A stretch of DNA of 64,000 bases from Thermohalobaculum sp039030915. Its GTDB lineage: Bacteria; Pseudomonadota; Alphaproteobacteria; Rhodobacterales; Rhodobacteraceae. The stretch lies in assembly GCA_039030915.1 (NCBI GenBank), contig JBCCDG010000003.1, forward strand, positions 30,939-94,938. The letters are read 5' to 3'. Every line of letters starts with the position of its first letter. Positions within the stretch are counted from its first letter, which is position 1. The translations under genes and the position numbers were made by a program. Shown piece after piece: positions 51,585 through 60,549 of the stretch. Under the pieces are notes generated by a model. The model saw nothing but the letters and a program-made list of their open reading frames with translations, ran no database searches and had not been told where the DNA came from.

Positions 51585-52309
51585 ACGAGGGGACCCGAGG
51601 GGCGCTCCACCACGCGCGTGCGGCTGGAGCCGACGAGGACGACGGTCTGCATGTCCGCCATCTCGGGCGTCGCCTCCGACAGGGGCACGACGGTCAGGCG
51701 CTCGTCGGCCCGGGTGACGGCGCGGGCGAAGATCACCGGGCGCGCGTCGCCACAAGCCTCGCGCAGCACCGCGAGAGCGGTGGCAAAACCGTCGGGCCGG
51801 GACTTTGAGCGCGGATTGTAGAGCGCCATGGCAAAGTCCGCCTCCACCGCGAGCCGGAGCCTGCGCTCGACCAGTGCCGCTGGCTTGAGGTTGTCGCTGA
51901 GATTGATGGCGCAGAAATCGTGCCCGAGCGGTGCACCTGCCCTGGCAGCCGCAGCGAGCATGGCGGTCACGCCCGGCAGGATGCGAAGCTCCACCGTCGC
52001 CCAATCGGCCGGCCCCGCCTCGATCGCCTCGCAGACGACGGCGGCCATGGCGAAGACGCCCGGATCGCCTGAGGAGACGACCGCAACCTGTTGGCCTTCC
52101 GACGCGAGCGCCAGCGCATGGCGGGCCCTATCTGCCTCGACGCGATTGTCCGACGCGTGGATACGCTGCCCTTCGCGGGGCTCGATGCGGCCGGTATAGG
52201 TCGCGTAGCCCACGATATCGCTCGCCTCAGCGATTGCCGCGGCCGCCTCCGGCGTGATCGTGCCCGGGCCGCCGGGGCCGAGGCCGACCACCGTCAGGCT
52301 GCCGCTCAT
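51557..52309 (-). CDS. cobJ: Precorrin-3B C17-methyltransferase
   Basis: The 250-residue SAM enzyme catalyses ring contraction to precorrin-4. Signatures are LTVVGLGPGGPGTITPEAAA, YTGRIEPREGQRIHASDNR, SSGDPGVFAMAAVV and LPGVTAMLAAAARAGAPLGHDF. Its start overlaps the cobI stop as ATGA; its 3' end is overlapped by the convergent cobK. Confidence 0.95.
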   Translation of the reverse strand: MSGSLTVVGLGPGGPGTITPEAAAAIAEASDIVGYATYTGRIEPREGQRIHASDNRVEADRARHALALASEGQQVAVVSSGDPGVFAMAAVVCEAIEAGPADWATVELRILPGVTAMLAAAARAGAPLGHDFCAINLSDNLKPAALVERRLRLAVEADFAMALYNPRSKSRPDGFATALAVLREACGDARPVIFARAVTRADERLTVVPLSEATPEMADMQTVVLVGSSRTRVVERPSGPLVYTPRAVPA

Positions 52310-53046
52310 GGCCGTCGTCCTCGGCCATGGGCGATGACGGTGGAGAAATAGGGCACGCTCTCGCCTTCCCTCTCCGCCAGCCGACAGACGCGCTGCTCCG
52401 GCAGGGTCGCGCATTCGACCAGCCATGCGTCGTCGAGCCGCCCCGCCGCCTCCAGTGCGCGACGCACCCGGCCGAGATGGCGCCCGATCTTCATCACCAC
52501 CAGCGCGTCGCAGCGCGCAGCCTTCTCTGCCAGCACCGCTTCGGGCAACGTACCGACCAGCACGGTCAGCACGTCATCGCCCCAGGTCACGGGCATCCCC
52601 GTCGCAGTCCAGGCGCCCGACATCGCGGTGACGGCGGGGACGACCTCGACCCGCAAGCGCCCGCAGAGCCGACTGTAGAGATGCATGAAGGAGCCGTAGA
52701 AGAACGGATCCCCTTCCGAGAGCACGACCACGTCCTCCCCCGCCTCGGCGAGGGCCGTCAGCCGCCCCGCCCAGTCGTCATAGAAGGGCGCGAGGCAAGC
52801 GTTGTAATCCGGGTCGCTTACCGGGATTTCGGTGGTGACCGGGTACTCCATCGCATGCTCGGTCACGCCTTCGGCCAGCAAGCCCTCGACCGTGCGGCGC
52901 GCGCGCCCCTCCCGGCCGGCCTTGCGGAAGAAGGCGACGTGGCGGGCGCCCCGGATCAGCCGGTCGGCGCGCAGGGTCATGAGGTCGGCCGCACCGGGGC
53001 CGAGGCCGACGCCCCAGATCGTGCCCTGACCGTCCGCCACCGTCAC
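52306..53046 (-). CDS. cobI: Precorrin-2 C20-methyltransferase
   Basis: The 246-residue product starts VADGQGTIWGVGLGPGAADLM and has LSEGDPFFYGSFMHLYSRL and VPAVTAMSGAWTATGMPVTWGDD, the CobI/CbiL pattern. No ATG fits; I choose the GTG at 53046, whose GTGA overlaps the cobH stop in the same way as the ATGA couplings elsewhere in the operon. A second GTG at 53040 is an alternative. Confidence 0.93.
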   Translation of the reverse strand: MTVADGQGTIWGVGLGPGAADLMTLRADRLIRGARHVAFFRKAGREGRARRTVEGLLAEGVTEHAMEYPVTTEIPVSDPDYNACLAPFYDDWAGRLTALAEAGEDVVVLSEGDPFFYGSFMHLYSRLCGRLRVEVVPAVTAMSGAWTATGMPVTWGDDVLTVLVGTLPEAVLAEKAARCDALVVMKIGRHLGRVRRALEAAGRLDDAWLVECATLPEQRVCRLAEREGESVPYFSTVIAHGRGRRP

Positions 53047-53672
53047 TCCTCCCGGCTCGCGAGTGCGTTGATGGCCGCGACCGTGATGGCACTGCCGCCG
53101 AGACGCCCCTCGACGATGACGGAGGGAACGGGTGCGGCCTGCCACAGCGCCTCCTTCGACTCCATCGCGCCGACGAAGCCGACAGGGCAGCCGATGATCG
53201 CCGCGGGGCGCGGGCAGGACGGGTCGTCCAGCATCTCGAGCAGATGGAAGAGCGCGGTCGGCGCGTTTCCGATGGCAACGAGGCTGCCGGCGAGATGCTC
53301 ACGCCAGAGTTCGAGCGCCGCGGCGCTGCGCGTGGTGCCGCGCTCGGCGGCGAGGCCGGGCGTCCGCGGATCCTGAAGGGTGCAGATCACGGCGTTGTCG
53401 GCCGGCAGCCGCTTGCGGGTCACACCCTCGCTCACCATCCGCGCATCGCAGAGGATGGGCGCGCCGCCGGCCAGCGCCGCCCGCCCCGCCCGCGCGAAGC
53501 CGGGATGGAAGCGGATATGGCGTGCAAGGCCCACATCGCCCGCCGCATGAATCATGCGCACGGCCACCGGCTCCTCCTCCGCGGCGAACCGCGCGAGATC
53601 CGCCTCGGCCCGTATGGTGGCGAAGGACGTACGGTAGATCGCGGCACCATCCTTCTCGTAGGCGTAGGGCAT
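53043..53672 (-). CDS. cobH: Precorrin-8X methylmutase
   Basis: A 209-residue CbiC/CobH protein that moves the C-11 methyl to C-12, forming hydrogenobyrinate. The catalytic histidine is in AVRMIHAAGDVGLA, and LCDARMVSEGV and AIIGCPVGFVGAMESKEAL are typical. It lies 3 bases from cobG. Confidence 0.95.
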   Translation of the reverse strand: MPYAYEKDGAAIYRTSFATIRAEADLARFAAEEEPVAVRMIHAAGDVGLARHIRFHPGFARAGRAALAGGAPILCDARMVSEGVTRKRLPADNAVICTLQDPRTPGLAAERGTTRSAAALELWREHLAGSLVAIGNAPTALFHLLEMLDDPSCPRPAAIIGCPVGFVGAMESKEALWQAAPVPSVIVEGRLGGSAITVAAINALASREE

Positions 53673-53675
53673 TGT

Positions 53676-54806
53676 TCAGACGTCTCCCCCGAGGGCGGCC
53701 GCTTCGTCGGCGGTCAGACCCGTTCGCACCGGTCTATCCCAGGCCGTGCCGCTCTGCACGAGGTCGAAACGGCCGCTGTTGCCGACGAGGACATGGTCCG
53801 CGTCGCGCGGCCACGCGCAGCCTTTCGCGCAGCCGGAGACATGGAGACGGCCCGGAAGCTTCCCGGCGAGCGCGCGCGCGAGATGCCGCGTGGCGACGGT
53901 GGCCGTGGCGCAGGCCGGCGCGCCCGGGCACGCCTCGACGCGGCGGAGCGGATCGTTCGCACGCCAGATGAAACCGTCCGTCTCCGGACCGTCATGCGCG
54001 CCCTCCAGCAGCAGGGCGCGCCAGGGTGTCAGCCGCAGCGCCGCCGGCTTCCGTGCATCCAGAAGCGCCTCCACGGCATCTGCATTCCCCTGCCCGAACG
54101 GCAGACCAACGATCGGTCCGAGTGACGTCGGCCCGGGTCCCCCAGCCATCTGTGCAGGAGCTGCCCCAGCCCCGATCCGCGCTGCTGGCAGCGGAACCGT
54201 CGCGATGTGGCGACGCATGCGCTTGACATCGCTGCCACCCGTTCGAAGAAACCAGCGCACGAGGTCCGCGACCGCCCCCGGCACCTGTTCCATAGGGACG
54301 GCGCACCCGGTCGCCGCCCCGTCCGCGCGGATGATCAGCCCCCCATCCGTGGCACGCTCGATGCGGATATCGGCGGAGACGTCCGAAAGAACGGGCGCAT
54401 CGCCGTCGTCGAGCGCGAGACCGAACTTCGCGGGAAGCGGAGGCAGCGCCGTCAGCGTTTCGGCGAGCGCCCGTTCGAGCCTGGCGGTTGCGTCCCCGGC
54501 CCGCCAGAAGGGCTGGACCGTGATCCCGCCGCCGTTCTGCGGGATCGCCGGCAGGAGGCCCGCCTCGGCGACATCGGCGAGGAGTTGTGGATAGGCCGCC
54601 TCCGACACGCCACGAAGCTGAAGGCTCGCCCGGCTCGTGACCTCGATGATGCGGTTGCCATGTCGCCGCGCAAGCCCACAGAGGTGCCGAAAGGCCCCTG
54701 CCTCAATCCAGCCGAGCGCCGGGCGGAGCCGCATGATCAGCCCGTCGCCCGAGAGCATCGGACGCTCGGCGCTCGGGCACCAGCCGCGGGGGGCGGGACG
54801 GCTCAT
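53676..54806 (-). CDS. cobG: Precorrin-3B synthase
   Basis: CobG is an oxygen-dependent monooxygenase with one 4Fe-4S cluster and marks the aerobic pathway. The 376-residue product has the nitrite/sulfite-reductase-type half domains and the cluster cysteines in VEACPGAPACATATVATR and HVSGCAKGCAWPRDADH. The ATG at 54806 overlaps the cobN stop; the much longer open frame upstream is an antiphase shadow of cobN. Length is slightly short of some relatives but complete. Confidence 0.92.
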   Translation of the reverse strand: MSRPAPRGWCPSAERPMLSGDGLIMRLRPALGWIEAGAFRHLCGLARRHGNRIIEVTSRASLQLRGVSEAAYPQLLADVAEAGLLPAIPQNGGGITVQPFWRAGDATARLERALAETLTALPPLPAKFGLALDDGDAPVLSDVSADIRIERATDGGLIIRADGAATGCAVPMEQVPGAVADLVRWFLRTGGSDVKRMRRHIATVPLPAARIGAGAAPAQMAGGPGPTSLGPIVGLPFGQGNADAVEALLDARKPAALRLTPWRALLLEGAHDGPETDGFIWRANDPLRRVEACPGAPACATATVATRHLARALAGKLPGRLHVSGCAKGCAWPRDADHVLVGNSGRFDLVQSGTAWDRPVRTGLTADEAAALGGDV

Positions 54807-57800
54807 TCCGCCGCCGTCCCGTCCGCTACGGCAAGGGCGACCGCGATGCTGTTGCGCCGCGTCTGCCAGAGCCCGGCCGCACGGAGCGCTCGGAACCGCG
54901 CCTGCATCGCCGCCAGCGCCTGCGGGTTGGCCTCTGCCAGAAACGCCGCGACCTCGGCGTCGCCCAGCGTCGCGTCGTGATAGGCGTCGAAGAGATGCGA
55001 CGGCACGGCGCGGGCGAGATGCGCGAACCCGGCCATATGGTCGAGCGTCGCCGCGATCTCGGCCGCCCCGCGGAAGCCATGGCGCATCATGCCGGCAACC
55101 CAGTCCGGATTGGACGCGCGGGCACGGACGACGCGGGCGATTTCTTCGCCGAGCGCGCGGGCGCGGGGCGCCTCGGGGTTGGTGTTGTCGAGATTGTAGA
55201 GCGCTGCGTCCCCGCCCGTCGCCGCCTTCGCCGCGGCGAAGCCGCCCTGATGCGCAGCGTAGTCGGCGGCTGCCAGCAGGTCGGTCTCCGGCACGTCGTG
55301 GAGGTGCAGGAAGCTGTCCGCAGCCGCCACTCGCGCCTCGATCCCCGCCCGGTCGGCCACACCCTCGCCGCTGTCGAAGGCGTGGGCACTTGCCGCGAGC
55401 CAGCTCTCCGCGGCGACCGCACGAGCCTCGGCGGAGAGATCCTCCGGTGCGCCTTCGACGCCGACACCGTAGCGCCCCGCCGCGGGCCCGTAGACCCGCG
55501 CGCCGGCGGCACGGGCGGCGAAGGGATTCCACGCCACCGGCTCATCCCGCGCACCGAGCGCCGCCACCGCCTGTCCGAAGAGCGTCATCTGCTGGGAAAA
55601 AACATCCCGGAAGAGGCCGGAGACACGCAGGGTCACGTCAATCCGCGGATGTTCGAGCTCCGTGATCGGCACCACCTCGAAGCCGGAGACGCGCGCCCCG
55701 CCCCCGTCCCAGACCGGGCGGACGCCGAGGAGATGGAGCGCCATGGCAAACTCCTCGCCCGCCGTGCGCATCGTGGCCGAGCCCCAAAGGTCGATGACAA
55801 GACCCTTGGGGTAGTCCCCATGGTCCTGCAGGTGGCGGCGCAGGAACTCCGTGGCCAGACGCATTCCCTGCGCATGGGCATTGCGGGAAGGTACGGCACG
55901 GGGATCGACAGCGAAGAGGTTGCGCCCGGTCGGCTTCACGTCCTCGCGACCGCGATGGGGCGAGCCGGCAGGACCGGGGGGAACGCGGCGGCCGGCCAGC
56001 GCGTCGAGCAGGCCCTGTCGCTCGCCCGCAGCGGAAGCGGTGTCCGCCCCTCGGCCGTAGACGTGCAGACCGTCGCCGAACTGGCTCTCCTTCACGTCGC
56101 AGACGAAGCGGTCGATGCGCGTAAGCGCTTCGGCGGGACAGAGGTCTTCGCTGAGCGCGAGATCCTCGGCAACGCCCGCCGCCGCCGCTTCCGCCCGAAT
56201 GTCCGCCTCGAGCCGCGCACGACGGGGCGGGTCGAGCCCGTCGGCATTCGAGAACTCGTCAAGAAGCGCCTCCAGCGCGGCTAGCCGCTCGGGCACAGCG
56301 CTCTGGCGCAGGGGGGGCGGGAGGTGGCCGAGCGTGACGGCGCCGAGCCGCCGCTTGGCCTGCGCCGCCTCGCCGGGATCGCTGGCGATGAAGGGATAGA
56401 TGACCGGCAGCGGTGCAGTCAGCGCCTCGGGCCAGCAGGCGGCTGAGAGGGCGACGGCCTTGCCGGGAAGCCACTCCAGCGTACCATGCGCGCCGATATG
56501 CGCGATGGCGTCGACGCCCGCGGCCCGGAGCCAGAGGTAGAAGGCGACATAGCCATGGCAGGGCGTAGCGGCGACATCGTGGTAGGCCGCCTTTCGGTCG
56601 GCTCCCGCTGCGCGGTCGGGCTGCAGCGCGACGAGCTGCCGCCCGCGCCCAAACGCCCGGAAACGAAAACATTTTCCAGAGACAATCGGGTCCTCGGCCG
56701 GATCGCCCCAGTCGCGGGCAAGCGCTCGCCGGAGCGATGCGGGAAGCTTCCCGAGCGCGGCTTCGTAGGATGTGACGGACCATTCGGCGTGCGCAGCCTC
56801 GAGCGCCGGCGCAACGGGCGCCGCGCTACCGGTATCGTAGCCGGCCTCGGCAAGGTCGCTCAGAATCGCTTCGGCGGAAGCGATGGCGTCGAGGCCGATC
56901 GCGTGTGCGTCCTGCCAGGGCTTGCCGGGATAGGTGGAGAGCACGATGGCCAGGCTCTTCTCGGCGGGCCGGCGTGTCGCGAGCCGGTGGAGCGCCAGCG
57001 CACGGTCGGCGACGGATGCGATGCGCTCGGAATCGGCAGTATGGACATAGCGGGTGAATTCGAGCGCGGCGTCCCGCACACTCGGCTCCTTGAAGGAAAC
57101 GACACCGACGAAGAGGCGGCCGTCGACCTCGGGCAGCGCGACATGCATGGCGAGGTCCGCGGGGGAGAGCCCACGCTCCGCCTCCCACCAGGCCTCGCGA
57201 CCCGCTGTCGAAAGGGCAACCTGAAGGACCGGGACGCCGGCGGCATCGAGGGGCGACGTGCCGTCCTCTCCCCGCCCGGAGAACGCGGTGGCGTTGACGA
57301 CGATGGCGGGGGCGAGTGCCGAGACCCAGCGGCGAAGCCATGGGGCGGCATCGGGCGCCTTCAGCGACGGGGCGAAGAGGCAGACGGGCTGGAATCCACG
57401 GACTTCGAGCGCCTCGGCGAGGCCCGAAACGGGATCGAGATCGTCGGCGCCGAGATAGGAGCGGTAGAAGACGACCAGCGCGCGGGGGCGGCCTTCGCGG
57501 AGCGCTGCTGCAGCTGGACAGGCGACACCCTCCGCCGGATGCCAGGCACCCACCTCGGCCAAGCCCTTCGCGCCGCGGACGGGCGGCAGGTAGAGCCCGG
57601 CGGCTAGGGCGAGCTGTGCGAGCGCCGCCCGCGCCGCCTCCGCCCCGCCCGCATCGCAGAGTTCCTTGATGCGGCGGAGCGTCGAGGCGGGAACGGTGGA
57701 TGCGTCGTCGAGCTGCGGGTCCGGGCGGCCGTCGGCGGGGACGACCGCCAGCGCGATGCCCTCCCGCGCGGCGAGCCATTTCAGCTGATCGAGCCCGTAG

Positions 57801-58087
57801 CGCCAGTAGGGTGCGCCGCCGATGAGGCGGACGAGAATGCCCTTCGCGCCCGTGAGCGTGCGCTCCACATAGGTGTCGACCGAGAGTGGATGGCGAAGGG
57901 CGACGAGGTTGGCGAGGCGGAGCGTCGGGCGATCCTCAACCGGCCCCGCCCGGTGCCAGGCGGCGGCGAAGGCGCCGAGGTCGCTGTCCGAGAACGACAG
58001 CACCACGAGGTCGGCGGGAGACTGGCCGAGATCGGTGGGGACCTCGGTCTCCTCGAGCCCGTGGCTCTCGCGGAAGACGACGTGCAT
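54803..58087 (-). CDS. cobN: Cobaltochelatase large subunit
   Basis: CobN binds hydrogenobyrinate diamide and inserts cobalt together with CobS and CobT. The 1094-residue product has typical blocks: LIGGAPYWRYGLDQLKWLA, SYLGADDLDPVSGLAEAL, the IAHIGAHGTLEWLPGKAVALS region and the C-terminal NPDWVAGMMRHGFRGAAEIA. It is shorter than the roughly 1250-1280 residues of many CobN proteins; no internal break is seen. cobS and cobT are not in the window. It begins 36 bases after cobW. Confidence 0.95.
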   Translation of the reverse strand: MHVVFRESHGLEETEVPTDLGQSPADLVVLSFSDSDLGAFAAAWHRAGPVEDRPTLRLANLVALRHPLSVDTYVERTLTGAKGILVRLIGGAPYWRYGLDQLKWLAAREGIALAVVPADGRPDPQLDDASTVPASTLRRIKELCDAGGAEAARAALAQLALAAGLYLPPVRGAKGLAEVGAWHPAEGVACPAAAALREGRPRALVVFYRSYLGADDLDPVSGLAEALEVRGFQPVCLFAPSLKAPDAAPWLRRWVSALAPAIVVNATAFSGRGEDGTSPLDAAGVPVLQVALSTAGREAWWEAERGLSPADLAMHVALPEVDGRLFVGVVSFKEPSVRDAALEFTRYVHTADSERIASVADRALALHRLATRRPAEKSLAIVLSTYPGKPWQDAHAIGLDAIASAEAILSDLAEAGYDTGSAAPVAPALEAAHAEWSVTSYEAALGKLPASLRRALARDWGDPAEDPIVSGKCFRFRAFGRGRQLVALQPDRAAGADRKAAYHDVAATPCHGYVAFYLWLRAAGVDAIAHIGAHGTLEWLPGKAVALSAACWPEALTAPLPVIYPFIASDPGEAAQAKRRLGAVTLGHLPPPLRQSAVPERLAALEALLDEFSNADGLDPPRRARLEADIRAEAAAAGVAEDLALSEDLCPAEALTRIDRFVCDVKESQFGDGLHVYGRGADTASAAGERQGLLDALAGRRVPPGPAGSPHRGREDVKPTGRNLFAVDPRAVPSRNAHAQGMRLATEFLRRHLQDHGDYPKGLVIDLWGSATMRTAGEEFAMALHLLGVRPVWDGGGARVSGFEVVPITELEHPRIDVTLRVSGLFRDVFSQQMTLFGQAVAALGARDEPVAWNPFAARAAGARVYGPAAGRYGVGVEGAPEDLSAEARAVAAESWLAASAHAFDSGEGVADRAGIEARVAAADSFLHLHDVPETDLLAAADYAAHQGGFAAAKAATGGDAALYNLDNTNPEAPRARALGEEIARVVRARASNPDWVAGMMRHGFRGAAEIAATLDHMAGFAHLARAVPSHLFDAYHDATLGDAEVAAFLAEANPQALAAMQARFRALRAAGLWQTRRNSIAVALAVADGTAAE

Positions 58088-58123
58088 GGTGCCCCGATCC
58101 GTTCGTGCCCGATCCGCCCCGCC

Positions 58124-59164
58124 TCAGGCGCCCGTCAGCGCCAGGGCGATGGCCTCGGGCTCGATGGCGTCATGCTCGGCGATGACGACGAGGCGGCTTC
58201 GGCGCTTCTCCCCCGGCTTCCAGGGCCGGTCGTACTGGCTGCGCACGCGGGCGCCCACGGCCTGCACGACGAGGCGCATCGGCTTGCCCACGACCGCGAT
58301 GTGCCCCTTCACGCGCAGGATGTCCCGCGCCTCCGCCAACGCGACGATGCGCGCCTCGAGTGCCGCGGGATCCGCCTGCTCGGGGAGTTCGACGACGATG
58401 CTGTCGAAATCCTCGTGGTCGTGGTCATGCCCGTCGTCGTGATGGGAGGGCCGCGCGGCCAGATCGTCCTCCGCCGCCTTGCCCAGCCCGAGGATCACGC
58501 GCGGATCGATGGATCCCTCCGTGACCTCGACAACCGGCAGGTGGCGGGGCGCCTCTGCTGCGATCATGTCTCGCGCCCGCAAGACGCCATCGGCGCCCGC
58601 AAGATCGGCCTTGGTAAGCAGGACGATGTCCGCGCAAGCGATCTGATCCTCGAAGACCTCGGAGAGCGGGGTCTCGTGATCGAGGCTTTCGTCGGCCGCG
58701 CGCTGTGCCTCCACGCGGTCAACATCCGGCGCAAAGCGGCCGGCGGAGACGGCCTCTGCGTCCGCCAACGCGATGACACCGTCGACGGTGATGCGTGAGC
58801 GAATGCTGGGCCAGTCGAAGGCCTTCAGGAGCGGTTTGGGCAGGGCCAAGCCGGAGGTTTCGATCAGGATGTGATCGGGGCGCGGCTCCATGGCCATCAG
58901 CGTCTCGATGGTCGGGATGAAGTCGTCCGCCACGGTGCAGCAGATGCAGCCGTTCGCGAGCTCGAGGATGTTCTCGGCCGGGCAGCTTTCCGAGGCGCAG
59001 CCCGCGAGGATCTCGCCATCGACGCCTACGTCGCCAAACTCGTTGACCACGACCGCGAGGCGCCGCCCCTCTGGATTGCGGAGGAGATGGCTGATGAGCG
59101 TGGTCTTGCCGGAGCAGAGAAAGCCGGTGACGACCGTAACGGGCAGCTTGGAGAGGTCAGTCAT
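58124..59164 (-). CDS. cobW: CobW-type GTPase metallochaperone
   Basis: A 346-residue G3E GTPase thought to hand cobalt to CobN. The P-loop GFLCSGKTT is at about residues 14-22, the metal-binding CxCC motif at 73-76 (GCICC), and a His/Asp-rich loop (SHHDDGHDHDHEDFD) lies before the C-terminal domain. Position directly before cobN in a B12-riboswitch operon fits the cobalt rather than zinc branch. Its start overlaps the preceding DUF1636 gene by 8 bases. Confidence 0.94.
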   Translation of the reverse strand: MTDLSKLPVTVVTGFLCSGKTTLISHLLRNPEGRRLAVVVNEFGDVGVDGEILAGCASESCPAENILELANGCICCTVADDFIPTIETLMAMEPRPDHILIETSGLALPKPLLKAFDWPSIRSRITVDGVIALADAEAVSAGRFAPDVDRVEAQRAADESLDHETPLSEVFEDQIACADIVLLTKADLAGADGVLRARDMIAAEAPRHLPVVEVTEGSIDPRVILGLGKAAEDDLAARPSHHDDGHDHDHEDFDSIVVELPEQADPAALEARIVALAEARDILRVKGHIAVVGKPMRLVVQAVGARVRSQYDRPWKPGEKRRSRLVVIAEHDAIEPEAIALALTGA

Positions 59165-59585
59165 CGAGGGCTCCGTCGATGGTGGCGATGGGGGGAATGC
59201 GGGCGATGCAGTTGCGCTTGAAATGCTCCGGGCGCTGGCGCCAGGGGATCAGGCCATCGGGTGCCGCGCGGTACTGCGCGGCGCCTTCGCGCAGCGTCTC
59301 CGCATGTTCGTCAGGGTCCAGATTGCCGTAGACATAAGTCCAGCGGCCGGGGCCCCGGAGCGCAACCGTGCAGCCGCGCGAGCAGTTCGAGAGGCACTCG
59401 ACGCGGGCAAGGCGCACGCCCTCCGGCATGCCGCCCTCGCGCAGGCGCGCCTCGAGCCGGGCGCCGGGGCGTGCTTCGCCCTCGGCCTCCACGCCCTCCC
59501 GCCTGCAGGTGGCGCAGACGAGGAGCTCGACCTCCCCAACGATGTCGCTTGCGTCTTTCACTGGACCAGCACCTCCGACCTGCAT
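59157..59585 (-). CDS. DUF1636 thioredoxin-like ferredoxin-type protein
   Basis: About 142 residues, with cysteines in LLVCATCRREG and RVECLSNCSRGCTVAL spaced as in 2Fe-2S thioredoxin-like ferredoxins. The C-terminal half WTYVYGNLDPDEHAETLREGAAQY is characteristic of the DUF1636 family seen in B12 operons next to cobW. A role in metal or electron delivery to cobalt chelation has been suggested but not shown. Start is uncertain: ATG 59585 or GTG 59561. It is the first gene after the riboswitch. Confidence 0.85.
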   Translation of the reverse strand: MQVGGAGPVKDASDIVGEVELLVCATCRREGVEAEGEARPGARLEARLREGGMPEGVRLARVECLSNCSRGCTVALRGPGRWTYVYGNLDPDEHAETLREGAAQYRAAPDGLIPWRQRPEHFKRNCIARIPPIATIDGALDD

Positions 59586-59671
59586 CGCGCCGCACGAGGG
59601 GAATAGGTGCTGCGGGCGCCGGAGCGCCCTTGTTTGCAGCACCGGATCACCCCGCCCGGCTCACATCATCG

Positions 59672-59870
59672 CGCTGGCAGGTCTCCCGGCTTGCGGATCC
59701 CGGAGCACGCCGTTGCGGGCGGCTCCTGCGGTCCTCCCCCCTTCCCAGCGCGGCCGAAGAGGGCCTTGCCAGTGGGCTTGGGCGGACCTTTCCGGTCACG
59801 GTCGCGGGGGCGGCTGCCTTGGGGGCCCGGGGCCCTTGAGCATTCCCTCTTCGCCTGTCAGACAGGCACC
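59672..59870 (-). promoter_or_regulatory. Cobalamin (AdoCbl) riboswitch
   Basis: Read on the minus strand, the element has the ordered landmarks of the class: GGTGCCTGTC at the 5' end, GAGGGAATG, the GCAGCCGCCCCCGCGACCGTGA core, AGCCCACTGGCA, and the closing B12 box GCCGGGAGACCTGCCAGCG at 59672-59690. It ends 87 bases before the DUF1636 start and so controls the DUF1636-cobW-cobN...cobF operon, repressing it when cobalamin is plentiful. The divergent cobO gene begins 56 bases beyond its 5' end and is not covered. Confidence 0.93.
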
Positions 59871-59925
59871 AGCCCAACCGTGATGCGGCCCGTGGAAACG
59901 CGTGTCAAGGGATGAGACGCCCGCC

Positions 59926-60543
59926 ATGAGAGAGACCGAAGACGCCGCCCGCCACCGCGAGAAGATGCAGAAGGTTGCAGCCGCGCGCGAGAAGATGATG
60001 GCGGCGAAATCGGGCGAGAAGGGCCTCGTCATCGTCCATACCGGCAAGGGCAAGGGCAAGAGCTCCGCCGCCTTCGGCATGATCTTCCGCTGTATCGCGC
60101 ACGGGATGCCCTGCGCCGTCGTGCTGTTCTTCAAGGGGGGGATGGAGACCGGCGAGCGTTCGTTGATCAACGAACGCTTCGGCGATCTCTGCCAGTTCTA
60201 CACGATGGGCGAGGGATTTACCTGGGTGACGCAGGACAAGACCCGGGACAAGGAGATGGCGGCCGCGGCCTGGGAGAAGGCGAAGGACCTGATCCGGGAC
60301 GAGAGCCTCGCGATGGTCCTGCTCGACGAAATCAACATCGCGTTGCGATACGAGTACCTGGACGCAGCGGAGGTCGCGCAGTTTCTGGCCGAGGAGAAGC
60401 CGCGCATGACCCATGTGGTCCTGACCGGGCGCAATGCGCCGCAGGTGCTGATCGATGAGGCTGATCTCGTGACCGAGATGACGCTGGTCAAGCATCCGTT
60501 CCGCGAGCTGGGCATCAAGGCGCAGATCGGCGTGGAGTTCTGA
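59926..60543 (+). CDS. cobO: Cob(I)yrinic acid a,c-diamide adenosyltransferase, CobA/CobO type
   Basis: It adds the 5'-deoxyadenosyl ligand to cob(I)yrinate diamide from ATP. The 205-residue product has the reversed P-loop-like GKGKGKSSAAFG at about residue 43 and the helix LDEINIALRYEYLD. ATG 59926 (MRETEDAARHREKM) is preferred to 59902. The gene is divergent from the riboswitch operon; cobQ follows after 6 bases. Confidence 0.94.
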   Translation: MRETEDAARHREKMQKVAAAREKMMAAKSGEKGLVIVHTGKGKGKSSAAFGMIFRCIAHGMPCAVVLFFKGGMETGERSLINERFGDLCQFYTMGEGFTWVTQDKTRDKEMAAAAWEKAKDLIRDESLAMVLLDEINIALRYEYLDAAEVAQFLAEEKPRMTHVVLTGRNAPQVLIDEADLVTEMTLVKHPFRELGIKAQIGVEF

Positions 60544-60549
60544 CGCCCC

